A stretch of 64,000 nt of DNA from Albifimbria verrucaria. Its lineage: Eukaryota > Ascomycota > Sordariomycetes > Hypocreales > Stachybotryaceae. The position numbers and the translations under genes were made by a program. The stretch lies in assembly GCA_020081605.1 (NCBI GenBank), contig JAHREC010000049.1, positions 4,402,001 to 4,466,000 of the forward strand, written 5' to 3'. Under the pieces are notes generated by a model. That model was not told the origin of the DNA, made no database searches, and was given only the letters and a program-made list of their open reading frames with translations. The first letter of the stretch is position 1, and every line of letters begins with the position of its first letter. Below, in pieces: positions 23,330 to 35,132 of the stretch.

Positions 23330-25017
23330 TTAATTTACCGATTCAGGGCTACCTCCAGAGTATCTAGGGCTGGTAACACTATAACCTGGACTATGTGGAG
23401 GATATGATGGACTAGGTAGGTAAGACATCGAAGGTGACTTCTCGTCCTCTAGTGACGGTATAGAGGGTATAAAGTGTGGAAAGAGTCGGTAAGTTGGTGC
23501 ATCATCTCCCTCTCTTAAGTTCCATATATCCACCCCACACGTCTTGAGGTTCTTGAATTGAGGGTCTTCTTTTAGGTCCTGAAGTTCTTGGTCAAGGCGT
23601 TGAAAGTATGATCGCGTTGACAAGCTTATGGGATCGTATCTATGGGGAAACGACGGGATGGATACTCATCGTAAAATGATAAAGATTCTAGACTTTGGGG
23701 CAACAGTTCTCTCAAAGGAGGAGCTTCTTCTGGTATAGTCGCGCTTTCATTACCGTAGATACTTGGGACCTCACCATTGAAGAGGTCCTCCCATGAGATT
23801 ATTAGGTGTTGCAAGGATTGTAGGGCATGGAGGGAACCCAGCCCTATCCGACGAGCTTGGTGATTTGTGAAGTTCTTGAAACTCAAGTCAAGCAACACTA
23901 GATTCTGTCCATATTCTCGTAGCACGGTCCCGTGTTCGTGTAGATTAATAATACCTGTCGTACTTCCGCCCATATCCAACGATCTTATGGTGCTATTAAT
24001 GGATAGGTTTTTAGATTTGTAAGACGACGGAGAAGAAACTGAAGAATTTTTACGCTCAAAGTAGGCGGATCATCAAGTCGAAAATATGTAATATAGGACG
24101 GATTTGGGGCATTTTGAAATCTAGAAGGTTGAAATTGCCGACGTTTAAATACGTTCCTGATAGGCATAAACTTTCTAGTCCCGGATGAGCCGCCAGGCGT
24201 TCGATTTCAGATTTATCGATATTCCCTGATGAAAATCGCAGGCTCAGGTGGCGAAGTGAAAAAGCTGAAGGCTTCTCCGTCCATTATTTTGTATAGATGT
24301 GCTTTTGTGAAATTGTGTTCTCCGGGAAATTTCGAGCTCCGAAAGCGAATGTTGGTAAATAGAATGGCTTTGAACACTTGGTTCCGAAGCTTCTTTCATC
24401 AGAAATGGTTCTGATTCCTCAACGCTTCTAAGAATGTGCAGATCTGGCAAGTTACGACCTGCATAATACGCTTGAAAGTTTTTTAAATTTGGAGTATAGG
24501 TGAGCAGCACTTGAGCGGGACCGATGTAGTCTTCTAGCTTGTCATCCCAAGTGAATTGCTCTCTGGCCAGTTGCAGACTAAGCACATGTTTAGACTTTGA
24601 TGGTAAGTCCAATAGACCATCATTAAGGTGTTTGACAACCATTGTGAGACTGTCTTTCTCCCAACGATAATCCTGACATCTTAAAGTTTGGACATATCGC
24701 CCAAGGTCACGGCGCTTAAGAAGAATTTCTAGCAGCCGCGTCTCTCTACTGCCCCAAACGTCAATGTTGCGAAACAACACAGGTTGAGCTATCGACCTAA
24801 AACTTCTGGACGTAAGACAGGCTGCCTGAAGGCTAGAAACAAGGCCGAAATGTGGACCTTGTTCGCTGATTGAGATGTATCCAAAGTCCGAAGCTTCGTA
24901 GTGGCTGTCATTATGCCGAGGCGCCCAGAATGTCCATTTTTCAGGAAGTAATCGAGGTTCTAGGAAACTAAAAATAGCTTGTAACACCTCTATCGGAAGG
25001 TTTAAGATGCTCGGCAT
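23330..25017 (-). CDS. F-box protein with CTD-like tail (frameshifted)
   Basis: The N-terminus MPSILNLPIEVLQAIFSFLE is a clear F-box, the part that binds Skp1 in SCF ubiquitin ligases. After it come AACLTSRSFRSIAQPVLFR, typical of fungal F-box proteins, and a body of Leu-rich segments such as LGSLHALQSLQHLIISWEDL and LLPQSLESLSFY that suggest irregular LRRs for substrate binding. The frame changes several times between about 24.25 and 23.6 kb, so internal joins are approximate. The C-terminus is unusual: MSYLPSPSYPPHSPGY and SVTSPRYSGGSPE form degenerate Tyr-Ser-Pro repeats like the heptads of the RNA polymerase II CTD. The gene stands alone in a gene-poor area and its target is unknown. Confidence 0.75.
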
Positions 25018-26673
25018 TTTCTGATGCAGCCACCACGAGTAGTGTTGTAGGTACTGTTTGTGGTAATGACAACAGATTGTCTAATCTAGACGAGAAAGAG
25101 GGAATTAATGAGAATGCTGATCTGGCTGAACTAAATATGCAGAAAAGTTTCATATGACCCACAAGTCTCCTTTCCACACCGAGCCGAATATTTATTTAGA
25201 CTAATTAACTTAGTTTAAAAAAACAGATGCTAAGATAAAGGGACCTAAGGTTACAAGGAGGCAGCGCAACGACATATAATGTTGATTTGCATTTTGCAAA
25301 TCTCAGGATGAACCATTATACCGTCCTCTTGACTTAAGATTTTACATAAGTCTGCCCTCAAAGCTATCCATGGTCAAGGAGGAGCCTACAGGTGATCCTT
25401 CTGGTCCAAAGTCAGCCACTACTTTTGAGTATGGTATCTCTGTCACCTGTCGTTGCTGTTCTCTGGAAAGAAAAAACCATTGACAGCGAGCCTAGTTCCC
25501 CAATTAGCCAAGTTGCCAGTATCGAAATAGATGATAAAAATGAGGAACATAACTTGGCTCTGTTTCTTCACTACGGATAGACTGATTATCCTGCCGAATC
25601 TCATATATCAAGGAAGTCGAGTCAACAGTGTGGTCCGCTATGTCGGCTCGATACATTTTCGGATCTTTATAGCTCACCTTTCAAATTGTAAAATGGAAGA
25701 TTTTTAACAGCGCGTGATTGCCCTGCTCGAGTTGACGTAGCTTCTTCTTAAAGAGCTCTGCGCCAAAGCTCTCCAAAAGTCATTTCACTATTAATAGCTC
25801 GGGCTATTAAAACATAGGGACGAGGTGCTAAACTTATGCTTATATGAAGGGTTAGAGGACCAACGTCGCGCTTGATGGTTCAAACTTGCGTGCTGGAGGT
25901 AGCCAGGAATCAGCACGGCTAGAGAAAAGTGTAAAAAACCTGAGCTCGGCCTACTCAAGGCTATCGATAGCCACAGGAAGATCCAACACAATATCACAGC
26001 TGCCACAGACTGGCGTATTGTCCTGTGAACTGACCAATCCTCTGGCATTCAATTGCTGAAGCCACAAACGTATTTTGGACTATACGTAGCATGAGTATCT
26101 CCACTGATGTTGTGCAATAAACTGCTCTGTTGGACAAGGTGAACGCCTCGGAGGAACAGCCAACAGGAAGTGGCAATAGTAACAGAGGTAGGCGCTGGTA
26201 CTGACGTATAGTAGACAATATTTACACTACTCTGATGGGTGTTTCTAACAGAATCATTACATGATTCAGACAGGTCATTGAATAGAAAATTATCACGCCG
26301 GGGTTGGCCAAACCGAAAAAGATGTAGGTATGGGGATGAAGGAGAGTTGCACACTTCAACTCGACTTTCATGCCAGGGATCTTGTAAAGTTCTGGAATCT
26401 TTGTAACATTGGTGCGAAAACTAAAAAAAAGCTCTTTATGGGACTCTATATCCCCGACCTTGTGAAGCTGCAGGACGGTAAGACATAAGGTGAATGACGT
26501 ATTAGGGCTGGATAGAACCTAGATAAACAAAAACCAAGAATTCGAAAGGTTGGCAGATGTAGCGGTTAATAGTTGTTTCTTTGGCAATTATAACTACTTG
26601 ACAGCAATATAGATCCTTAGTGATGGGAGACTGGAAGCATCACAACAGGACATAGCGGGTGACCAGGCAAAAA

Positions 26674-26710
26674 CGACGTCACTGACGTCGATTGGCGTGA
26701 GTCATATTGG
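26674..26710. promoter_or_regulatory. CRE palindrome with CCAAT and AP-1/Gcn4 sites
   Basis: Read directly: CGACGTCA, one spacer base, then TGACGTCG make a perfect 17-base inverted repeat (26674-26690) with two CRE/ATF-type cores. It is followed by ATTGG (CCAAT on the other strand, 26691-26695), TGAGTCA (26698-26704, a perfect AP-1/Gcn4/CPC1 site) and a second ATTGG (26706-26710). Such packing suggests a real promoter, yet no clear gene adjoins it. Confidence 0.5.
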
Positions 26711-28231
26711 CTGAAATGCATGATGCAGTGGCTTTAATTCCTTAAGGGTGTCGCAATCTAGAATGAAATACCATGCTCTCAAGCTCTTATTTCAACTTCT
26801 TAAGAATAATTGTCGCAAATTCTGGCTCGATCCTCATTATGAAGCTCCTTTTTCTTACGATGTTTTCGTATAGGGTAATCACCACCAGCATTGAACCTAA
26901 TTATACCTCCCTGCTGGATTAGAGATATATAATCCACCGTTCTTCAGCCCAACTGGGCCTTGGAGCCTAATGTCTAAAGCCGGAAACACTTTGTACATCG
27001 CTGGTGAGGAATTAGCCATAGACTGTGTGCTGCTTTAGTTCGGCTAATGCAAGTCAGGCATGCGAGGCATTCATCCGATTAATGGAACCTTGGCGCCTGT
27101 TGGGATTGACCGGATTCGACAAGCCTACATAAATATGATTGACCTGGCCGAGATGGCGGGCACTGACCGATATTCAACTTCGCGCTTAGTGGTTTACACG
27201 ACAGATATGTACCGGTGGAGGCCTTTATGCAATCAAATACAAATTGAGCTCTGGGGAAAGATGGCAATAAACATCCTCCACGATCTATTGTTGAGGTGCA
27301 GAGATTGAATGACGACGATATTGTAGAGGTAGAAGGCACATTCCTACTTGGGCGGGGTTGAATAAATTACTGACAATAACCCTCGGATATGGCTCAAATT
27401 GGAAATCAGAGCTCCCAAAGTTCTAGCTCTGCTTTGTATGTTTTGATAGCCTCTTTAGCTAGTGATAAGTACCACGAGGGACTTTAACATGTAAAAAGTC
27501 CATTGCGAAACTATTAGCCACTGATATCCAGACGCGAGAGTACAGGAGGAAAGTTTGCTCACCTACGATGGCACAGCATGATGTACTGGGCAAATTGTAA
27601 ATTACACCAGCGACTCTACTGAAAATAACGTAAGCCATCCTTTGGCAAAGGAGTCTTTCAGCACTAAAAACCGGACTGATGAGCGCCAAAGGAGGAAGAC
27701 TCGTGGCACTATTCAAGATAGGGCGAAATAAAAGGTCCATGGGAGGAAATTGGAGATTTAACGGCCATTATTCTGACGACGTTACAGTATATTGCGTACA
27801 TACAATGGAAATTACAAACATAACGTTAAAATCTGAAACATCCCCTTCGATCTTTTCACAGTTCTTCAGCATCTGGTGAAAGCTCACGAAGTTTGGTCCT
27901 TAAGAAGTGTTAAGATATCACCACATATTTTCATACTATCAGAAATATTATCATTTAATATCCCTTCAATTATTCCCATTACACTTCCCCTTATTTAAAT
28001 GAATAGATTTTCGTGTGCATGTTTTACCTGTATCAGGTGATCTTTATGCCGACTAAAGAAATTGAATGATACTCAGTCCATGCAGCTCCAATAAAACCCT
28101 TGTCTGTTGCTACCCTTGCAGGATACGACTCTGCCAGTGGCTACCTGGAATTCCCTAAATGGCCTTTCAGCAGGCCAGACTTTACGCATTCGCCCTAGTC
28201 TTGAGCCTTTTCGGATGTTTGACTGCTTAAC

Positions 28232-28340
28232 CATGCCTTTCTGGCGCTCTCGGCCGCGCATTCGTGGGGACCTGAACCAGGTACCTGCGAGAGCCACGGC
28301 ACTCCGACGGCCGGCATTTTGTGCTCCAATAAGAAGCAAG
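28232..28340 (-). other. Possible tRNA-like (SINE-type) element
   Basis: On the minus strand a GC-richer stretch has an A-box-like GTCGGAGTGCCGTGG and, about 20 bases on, a B-box-like GGTTCAGGTCC. A normal cloverleaf is not evident, so this is not called a tRNA gene. A decayed tRNA-derived SINE is possible; so is chance. Boundaries are arbitrary. Confidence 0.2.
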
Positions 28341-28734
28341 TTATCATTTCTTTCGAGATGCAACCTGTGCCAATAGCGGAATAGAAAACCGGATCCTAGC
28401 CTGATACAGTGGATATCGGTGTAGGCCGAGCGGTGACATGCCAAATAGGCATAAATATGCATAAGATCCTGGTTGTTGCGAGATGTCAAGGTCGGACCTA
28501 TGGCTACTCAAAGCTGATGCCTCTTGCTGAGACATGATGGTCCGACGGCAGAGTTGTAAAAGACCGAGCTGAAGCTTCCTGAATAGGACATGTAGCATCA
28601 AAACATACAGACCGGTCTCAATATTACGCATGTTCCACTCCAGAGTTGGCAATATTGAATGGAGATGACTGCAGCATCACACTGACCAAATCAATAATAT
28701 GACTAAAGGAATTGGTTGAGTGAGAGAATTATGA

Positions 28735-28742
28735 TATATAAA
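28735..28742 (+). promoter_or_regulatory. TATA box of GLEYA protein gene
   Basis: TATATAAA, about 95 bases before the ATG at 28837. Consistent with a core promoter. Confidence 0.5.
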
Positions 28743-28836
28743 CCGGAGTCGCTCCTGTCAATTGCCACGACCTTGCCTCTCCGCAACAACAGTTATCGCT
28801 CCTCGCTATTCCCTTACAGAGTCTCCAAGTTCAATC

Positions 28837-30024
28837 ATGAAGTACACAGTGATTGCTTTTGGCCTCGCTGGCATTGTGGCCGCCACAGACATTTGCCAGA
28901 ATAATTGCGGACGCGCTGTTGCTGGGGCAGCCAAAAGCCCTGCTTTGGAAGTGCGGTCGTCCTTGTGTTCGGCCTTTGTTACAACGACTACGACAGTTAC
29001 TGCACCGTAAGTTCATCTTCGTTACACCCTTGGGGCTGAGACTAACGAGAATCACAGTGCTACTACCATAACAGGCTCTGTTATTTACAACCGCAATGTC
29101 CACGTTGGGCGAGCCCCTGAATTGACTGCGGCGGGTCTCAGTGCCGCTCGTGCTGAGTGCTGCTGGCGTGAGTGCTGCCGATGCCACTGCTGCCGGAGCC
29201 AGCGCTGCCGGAGCCAGCGCTGCCGTCACAGCGGCAGATGTGACCGGGCAGAAGCCCCATATGCCTCTGCTTGTCCCAACGCTGAATCATACTGGAGCGC
29301 CTGTCAGTGCTTCGTTGGTGTTAAGCCTACCGTAGTGACTGTCACAGTCCCGGGCCCCACCGAGACACTTCCAGGCCCGACATGCACACAGGGCCTCGAG
29401 TATGCAATTTATGGTCCTCTTGAGGGTTCGGACCGCCGACGCAACCTCGTTGAGGCGGTTACTTTGGTCACCAGCATGTTGATTTTGCGCTTCAGTTCTC
29501 CGGCGTGGAACCCGATGTCACCGGCGTGACACCATCTATCGGTACAATCGTTCAATACACTGATGATTGGACCGTTCCTGTCAGCATATATGGCAAATCT
29601 GGCCGGCCTGGTTCAGAGATGGGTCTCAGCATCGTCGCTCACCGTGGCCATCTCCTGCCTTCTGTCGCAGGTCTTTATACACTGTGGCTTGAAACCTCGG
29701 ATAATGCAGTGTATGCCTGGGTTGGCGATGTGGCTGTTTCGGACTGGACGCCAAGTAACCCGTCCATTAGCCGCTTTTGGCCCCCAATCCTGCGGAATCA
29801 TACACATATACCTTCTCTGTTCTAGAGGAAGACCTTGGCAAGCCTATCCCATTTCGTGTGATGTGGCTGAACTACGGTGGTCCAGGAGCTTTCAGCGGCA
29901 GGCTTATCGACCCTCAAGGAAATGTAATCTTGGGTGAAAACACTCAGAAGAGCCCCTTATTCTTTCTGGCTGCACCGGTATTGATATTGTTCCTGGTTGG
30001 GTTCCTTGGGCTGAAGAACTCTAG
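28837..30024 (+). CDS. GLEYA-domain adhesin-like secreted protein
   Basis: The start at 28837 gives a signal peptide (MKYTVIAFGLAGIVAATDIC), then CQNNCGRAVAG, typical of fungal cell-surface proteins. An intron at 29007-29057 interrupts a Thr/Val-rich linker. A repeat-rich region follows, then YASACPNAESYWSACQCF, a Pro/Thr/Val linker, and QGLEYAIYGP, which opens a GLEYA/PA14-like domain, a lectin-type beta fold of fungal adhesins. Later domain parts are AGLYTLWLETSDNAVYAWVG and GKPIPFRVMWLNYGGPG. The reading frame changes near 29450, in the C run near 29780, and near 29960. The last frame gives a family-like C-terminus (GWVPWAEEL) and the stop at 30022-30024. It probably acts in cell-wall adhesion; there is no obvious GPI site. 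Confidence 0.75.
29190..29225 (+). repeat. 15-bp tandem repeat, about 2.4 copies
   Basis: The unit CTGCCGGAGCCAGCG is repeated without mismatch inside the GLEYA gene. In one frame it encodes Ala-Gly-Ala-Ser, in another Cys-Arg-Ser-Gln-Arg; neither frame has a stop here. Confidence 0.85.
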
Positions 30025-31412
30025 ATATTGGAAATATGCTAAAGTTGTTAATCTCCCAACAGGGTTGGTTCTGGCTGTGCCAAATATACAGGATGAGGCT
30101 ACCGTAGCTTACTCATGAAGAATTCAACCATCATACAACAGAGATACTTACAGAGCCCACCAAGGATTAGCACAAGTTGATGTTTGTTTGTATAGTTTGG
30201 ATATCTCGCTGCCCACTTTATAAAAGATGGCCTGACAAATCACTCACATAATCAAATATTCCAGCCTTGATACAGTTTAGTGCCTACAACTGAATACCAC
30301 TTCGTGTATTGGCATTTCAGCTCTCCATAAGATCATCTCAAGTGATATAGGTAGACAAATCAACCTTGATGGGGCCACATGCACACTCTATCATAATTCG
30401 TAGAGCAAGTCCTCGCCCGTTTGTGTGTTCATAAATGAAGACGCAGGTCTAGAGGTTGCTTACCGGTTAGAGACTTACCAATCTACTGTTAAATGGCACA
30501 GAACCCTCAAATGGTTAGCAAAACATGCCGCTTATGACGCATTCTGGATTCGTGATACCCAAATGGCGATATTGATCCTAACACGCACCAAACTAGGAGA
30601 AGTGATGTATTCTTCCAAATGACTTATTGCAGCCATCTCCCCGGGGCGGGTATCTAATCTTTGTGACACATTTATCTTTATGTTTGACATGAGCATAATC
30701 CACCGTTGATAAACCCAGCCAAAGTTTTGTGGCTTTGACCTTGCCAAGATACATCACGCTTTCCGCTTCAGAAATACACATCGCGCCCTTCTTTATCAAC
30801 TTACCATCGCGCACAACAACGGAAGCAAGGATTCTAAACAGTCGTGAAAGTCTCCAGTCTAGTAACAATACGGACACTGAAATAACGCAAAGAGTGCTAG
30901 TGTATGTCCAATGTCTTCTTAATTCCGTCACCGAATGCACATGTGCTTACGGTTTGCGCAAATTGACGTGAATTAGAGCATCCTCTTGAGAGGTAGTGCA
31001 GAGATGCCGACATCTCCATCTAGATGAAACGACTTGCGGTGGACTATAGCACCTCGGATTCAAGCACTATAACGAAACTCCCGATAAACAATGGCTCGGT
31101 GGCATCGCTAACTACCACGTCGATTCGAATTTGGCGCTGGCAGGATATTAAAATCATGGGTAACTATCGAAGGACAGGAAGTACGAGACTACCGATTAAG
31201 AAACGTTCCACAGATACAGAAACCCTCAGAACCATTGTTCTGTTTTGGGCTGGCTCTGGAAAAGTAAACTTAATGATGCAGCGATGGTCAAAAATCTGGA
31301 GTTTTCGTAATCCGAACGCATTTTCCATATACTATATTATGCGTCCAATGTTATATAGCTGTAGCACAAGGCTATATTCAATCAAAACAACTCAATTTCA
31401 GAATCTCTCTAA
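30025..31412. other. AT-rich intergenic region
   Basis: This lies between two convergent genes. The 143-codon open frame at 31024-31455 (+) has no recognisable domain and its composition matches intergenic DNA. Confidence 0.55.
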
Positions 31413-31916
31413 CTACGAAGATATGGCCTTCGTCCAGACTTCTGATGTTACTTGAGCACCCCAGTCTGTCGTTTGACGTCGTTGCGACAGCGTAAATTCC
31501 TCTCTGGTAAAGATTCTACTGGCCGCAGTCAGTTGAGCCTCTGACCACAGCCTGGCGCTTTTGTATCCCGCGACTTGGATAAAGCTAAGGGCTTTTCGGA
31601 TCAAACTTGTGCCAATCCCTTGATTTCGTTTCTCTTCCACCACATACAGCATCCTAATATTGGCGCAGGAAGAATCATTTCCATCCTCCATGACCATGAC
31701 AGACCCAACATATCTTTCATTTTCCTCTACTATCCAGCAATGATCCGTAGCCTTGTTGAACTTCTGGACAAAGTCTGCTGCGACATGGCAGACAAGTGCC
31801 TCGAATTTTCCGTTGTATTGATGCTTTTGATGGTAGTATCTTGCTTGGTAACTTGCTATAATCCCCATATCTCCAATTGTTTGCTGCCGCACTTTGAACT
31901 TACTCGGGATTGACAT
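31413..31916 (-). CDS. GNAT-family N-acetyltransferase
   Basis: An intact single-exon gene of 167 residues, starting MSIPSKFKVRQQTIGDMG. It has the GNAT fold pattern: HCWIVEENERYVGSVMVMED for the central strands, then the acetyl-CoA-binding motif A as IRMLYVVEEKRNQGIGTSLI, where RNQGIG is the pyrophosphate loop. The C-terminal GYKSARLWSEAQLTAASRIF and the final DWGAQVTSEVW resemble single-domain GNATs related to the acetyltransferase half of bacterial MarR-GNAT fusions. The substrate, a small amine or a protein N-terminus, cannot be told from sequence. Confidence 0.85.
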   Translation of the reverse strand: MSIPSKFKVRQQTIGDMGIIASYQARYYHQKHQYNGKFEALVCHVAADFVQKFNKATDHCWIVEENERYVGSVMVMEDGNDSSCANIRMLYVVEEKRNQGIGTSLIRKALSFIQVAGYKSARLWSEAQLTAASRIFTREEFTLSQRRQTTDWGAQVTSEVWTKAISS

Positions 31917-34900
31917 GTTGAGTTCTTAATGTGCTTATAAGTGTATTGGTCGACAAACGTGTGGAAATTGTAACAAAAAGTAACCAGAGAACCAGAGAAG
32001 GCTGGAAGCATTATTAAAATTCCTGTTGCTTAATATGCGATAGGCCTTTGACTACCTTCTTCCATGCCCACTTTCGAGATTTGTTCTTATATGTATACAA
32101 GTTTTCGGTTCTGGGTGTCTTAGATTGTATGCATTGTTGAACAGTTTTTCAGTGTCTGATTCACAGATGTGACAGGTGACTATCCGAGTATTGTGAGCAG
32201 TGATTCAGATAAGCAATGTTTGGTTCGAAAAGAAAGGGAAAAAAACAAAGAAATTGAGGGACAATCATTTCTCCTCGATGTACATTATTGCACAGGTTAA
32301 ATTATGCACCAAGACATGCAATAGCCTCTCGATGATTGGAGGTGTGGGGATAAATATTGTATTGTTCGTTGTGCCAATAATCACTCGCATGGGTTGTAAA
32401 GGCAATCTCCATATCTCACCCACCCCACACCCCAAAACCTAGTGGTATGGGTGGCAATAGTAGTGGCGGCAATAACCGGGCCGGCAGTTATGGGGTTGAT
32501 TTACTATGTTGCCCTCGACCCCAGACTCTACTGGCGCTATGGGACAGGTCTGCTGTGCATTGATAGCCCCGATCAAACGCAGCGGTGGTCCTTTGAAGTG
32601 GTTACATAAATCCACACGCCTTTCTGATCTTCCCCATCTATGGTAAGTCACTTGTCATAGCAACATATCGGAAGTAGGGCAAATCAAATGTATAATGTAG
32701 AATTTCATTGGATGGCCCGAAGACAGTGCAACTGATACGTTTAGTGTGTATGTGCTACAGTAGCACCCAGGGCGCAATCTCATGAAATTCCTCAAGCCCA
32801 AGGGACCCTGTTTGAAGGTCCACGTGTACCGTAATGACTTCCCGTTCGCAAGCCCCATTATTCGTGTGCAAGTTTGTATAATAGGGCGATTCCTATATGA
32901 GAGAGGCATCGACAAAGAACGAACTCGATGACAAGAACGTGACTGAGTTTATGTGCCAGGATGGAAGCAAATACTAATCAGCGGGAAGCCAAATGACCCC
33001 AGCATATCGGCCAAGACAAAGACAAGCCATAATTGGCAAATTGGCAGCGCGATTGGATGAAGAGTGTGCGGAGAGAGACTTGAAACCTGTGATTTTGAGA
33101 GTATCTGGTACACTGCCGGAAACACTTGCAGCAATTCAGAGCAGCCTGATACGTACCAAGGAGCTCAATGATTTAGCTGCAAGATATACCTGTGCGACTT
33201 ATCATTCTGGTGTGGTGGTGGAGAGGTCGTGAGCATTAATTCGTTAGTTGAAGAAATAGGTAAAAGATTGTTCTTATCATAGGACGTTGGAATTTAACCA
33301 ATATTCATTCGTGACAGACGCCGATAATATACAACACAGAACTTGTATTTCACAAGTTTCAAACAGAGCTTTCAAGTGCTCATGTATGAGGTGTGAAGAA
33401 ATGATGTAAGTGGTCGAGGTCCCAGCTGTTGTAGATACAGAAATGACAATAATGTCTTGATGGACGATTTACGTGTTTCAAAACCGGTTGAGGATGCTCA
33501 TAAAATTCTTCGCGTCCAAAGTTGACAAACATAAGTTGTTTCCTTATTGGAGTCTTCCCGCGGAGAAAATCCAATGTATATTCTACCAATCCTAGTATGC
33601 GCACAATTTGTACCAATGGCCTTTTCTCAAATTCTACAGTATATCAAAAAGTATTGTCTATAGGGTACTGATTGAACATAATCAAGAATGGAAGATCAAG
33701 GTGTGACCGGTACCTCCCACCCCTTCAGGGAGCTTGTACAGGCTGGTGGAGTATAGCAGGAAACCTTGAGGATGTGTTTCCTCTCCAATCAATCATTCCT
33801 TACTTTGATTCCTTAACAACATGAGAACACTGCTTAAGATCCCTGGACCGAAAATCAAAAACTAAGAGGTCAAGGGCTATGCTGCCCAGAGCTCACTATG
33901 TGAGGACACCTACCGTAGGCTAGAATCATCATATACGTGGAAAGAAGAGCCACCTCATAACCGAATTAGGCACCTGGAAAACATTTAATAAAGTCAAGTG
34001 ACTTTGACCAAGCTGGATCTATTACGTTATAGATATTAGTGTTTTTCTTCACAAGATATGGGGCACATCTCTTGACATAAAGAATAACTAAGCTGCAGCT
34101 TTCTGATGGCAAATACAGACGGTGCTAACCCAGAATGGCTCTCGCTTCCTCGGTAGTATACATGGTTCAACCGTAAACAGGGATGGAATGCCGTTGGACT
34201 GCATATATTTGGCGTAGGGGTGATCCAGGGATGCAAAGTTGAGAGACAACGTCTCGTAATATTCATCCGATTTCGTCTTATTTTTGCGTTGTTTCATTTC
34301 TGGAAGGCAATTTTCCCGTCGAGGATGATTAATGTAGTTTATGTGGCTGTTTTTTTTCAAGCCCTCTCCTCAAACAACAAGTCTAATCCGTTCAATAGAC
34401 AATGGGTTATTGCGTGCGGGGCAGTGCATTCGTGACCAGGGATTTTTAACCGGTTCATCATGCTGAGATACCGTCACCGCCTACCTGTCTGTGAGTTGCT
34501 GATAGGGGAAAGACCGAGCACTGAATCCGAGATAGATCATGGGTCAACATGGTTCTGTACCAATGGCAGGATCTGACGTGAGAAACATCACATTTAACTA
34601 GGATCCTTTAGTTTCTCGAGCCTTCGAGGTCAATACTACATAGAAAGATATGTAGTCCCGTTAACAGTTGCTTATTGAGGCTTGAAAGCGATGTCATATT
34701 CTTATGCTGCTGTTTTATTTTCTCAAGGTGAGAAGTGAACACTTTCATGAGTGCTTGTCCATAAGTTGGCAAAGATAGTACCTTAAACCTTTGGAGGTCA
34801 TTGGCGGCTAAAGTCGACGAAAACATTCAATGCTGTTCGCGGCGCATGTGTCTGAGAATTGAAACCACCGGGGATACCTGGCACAGTAGTCGGTGTAGCC

Positions 34901-35132
34901 CAAATAGTGTCTGGCCGGGGGACAGTGGCGCTACAGCTCGCTTAGATGTTCACAATTCCTAGCCAATACGGGTCAGGGCTTTGCCTCCCTCATTAGTCTA
35001 TCGTTTGTGAGTATTGGCAAGAAAAGTATAAAGAGGCATTAAGATGCATGGTAACTGTTACTAACTCGCTAACCCGGACTCAACAAGTCTCCAAGCTCCA
35101 GCCTCTTCAACTTTGTTCTTCAAAACATTAAA
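31917..35132. other. Long gene-poor region with possible relics
   Basis: No gene can be supported over about 3.2 kb. Three short frames have some protein-like character: 32993-33232 (+, beginning MTPAYRPRQRQAIIGKLAAR), 33380-33616 (-, with GKTPIRKQLMFVNFGREEF) and 34608-34826 (-, with LQRFKVLSLPTYGQALMKVF). None matches a family I recognise; they could be gene relics or chance. Confidence 0.45.
35027..35033 (+). promoter_or_regulatory. TATA box of DUF4360 gene
   Basis: TATAAAG, 106 bases before the ATG at 35133. Confidence 0.45.

Larger units (their letters stand above)
25018..28836. other. Long AT-rich gene-poor region
   Basis: About 3.8 kb without a supportable gene. It contains the CRE/CCAAT/AP-1 motif cluster at 26674-26710 and a GC-richer patch near 28.2-28.35 kb with a tRNA-like B box, both listed separately. 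An ATG at 26774 opens a roughly 49-codon frame with a hydrophobic MKLLFLTMFSY segment; it is too short to support as a gene. Confidence 0.5.

Noticed and set aside
28073..28489. 138-codon minus-strand frame
   Set aside because: It covers the tRNA-like patch, is rich in Arg/Trp/Cys as expected for chance translation, and matches no family.
31024..31455. 143-codon plus-strand frame
   Set aside because: AT-rich, no conserved motif, and its end overlaps the 3' end of the GNAT gene antisense.
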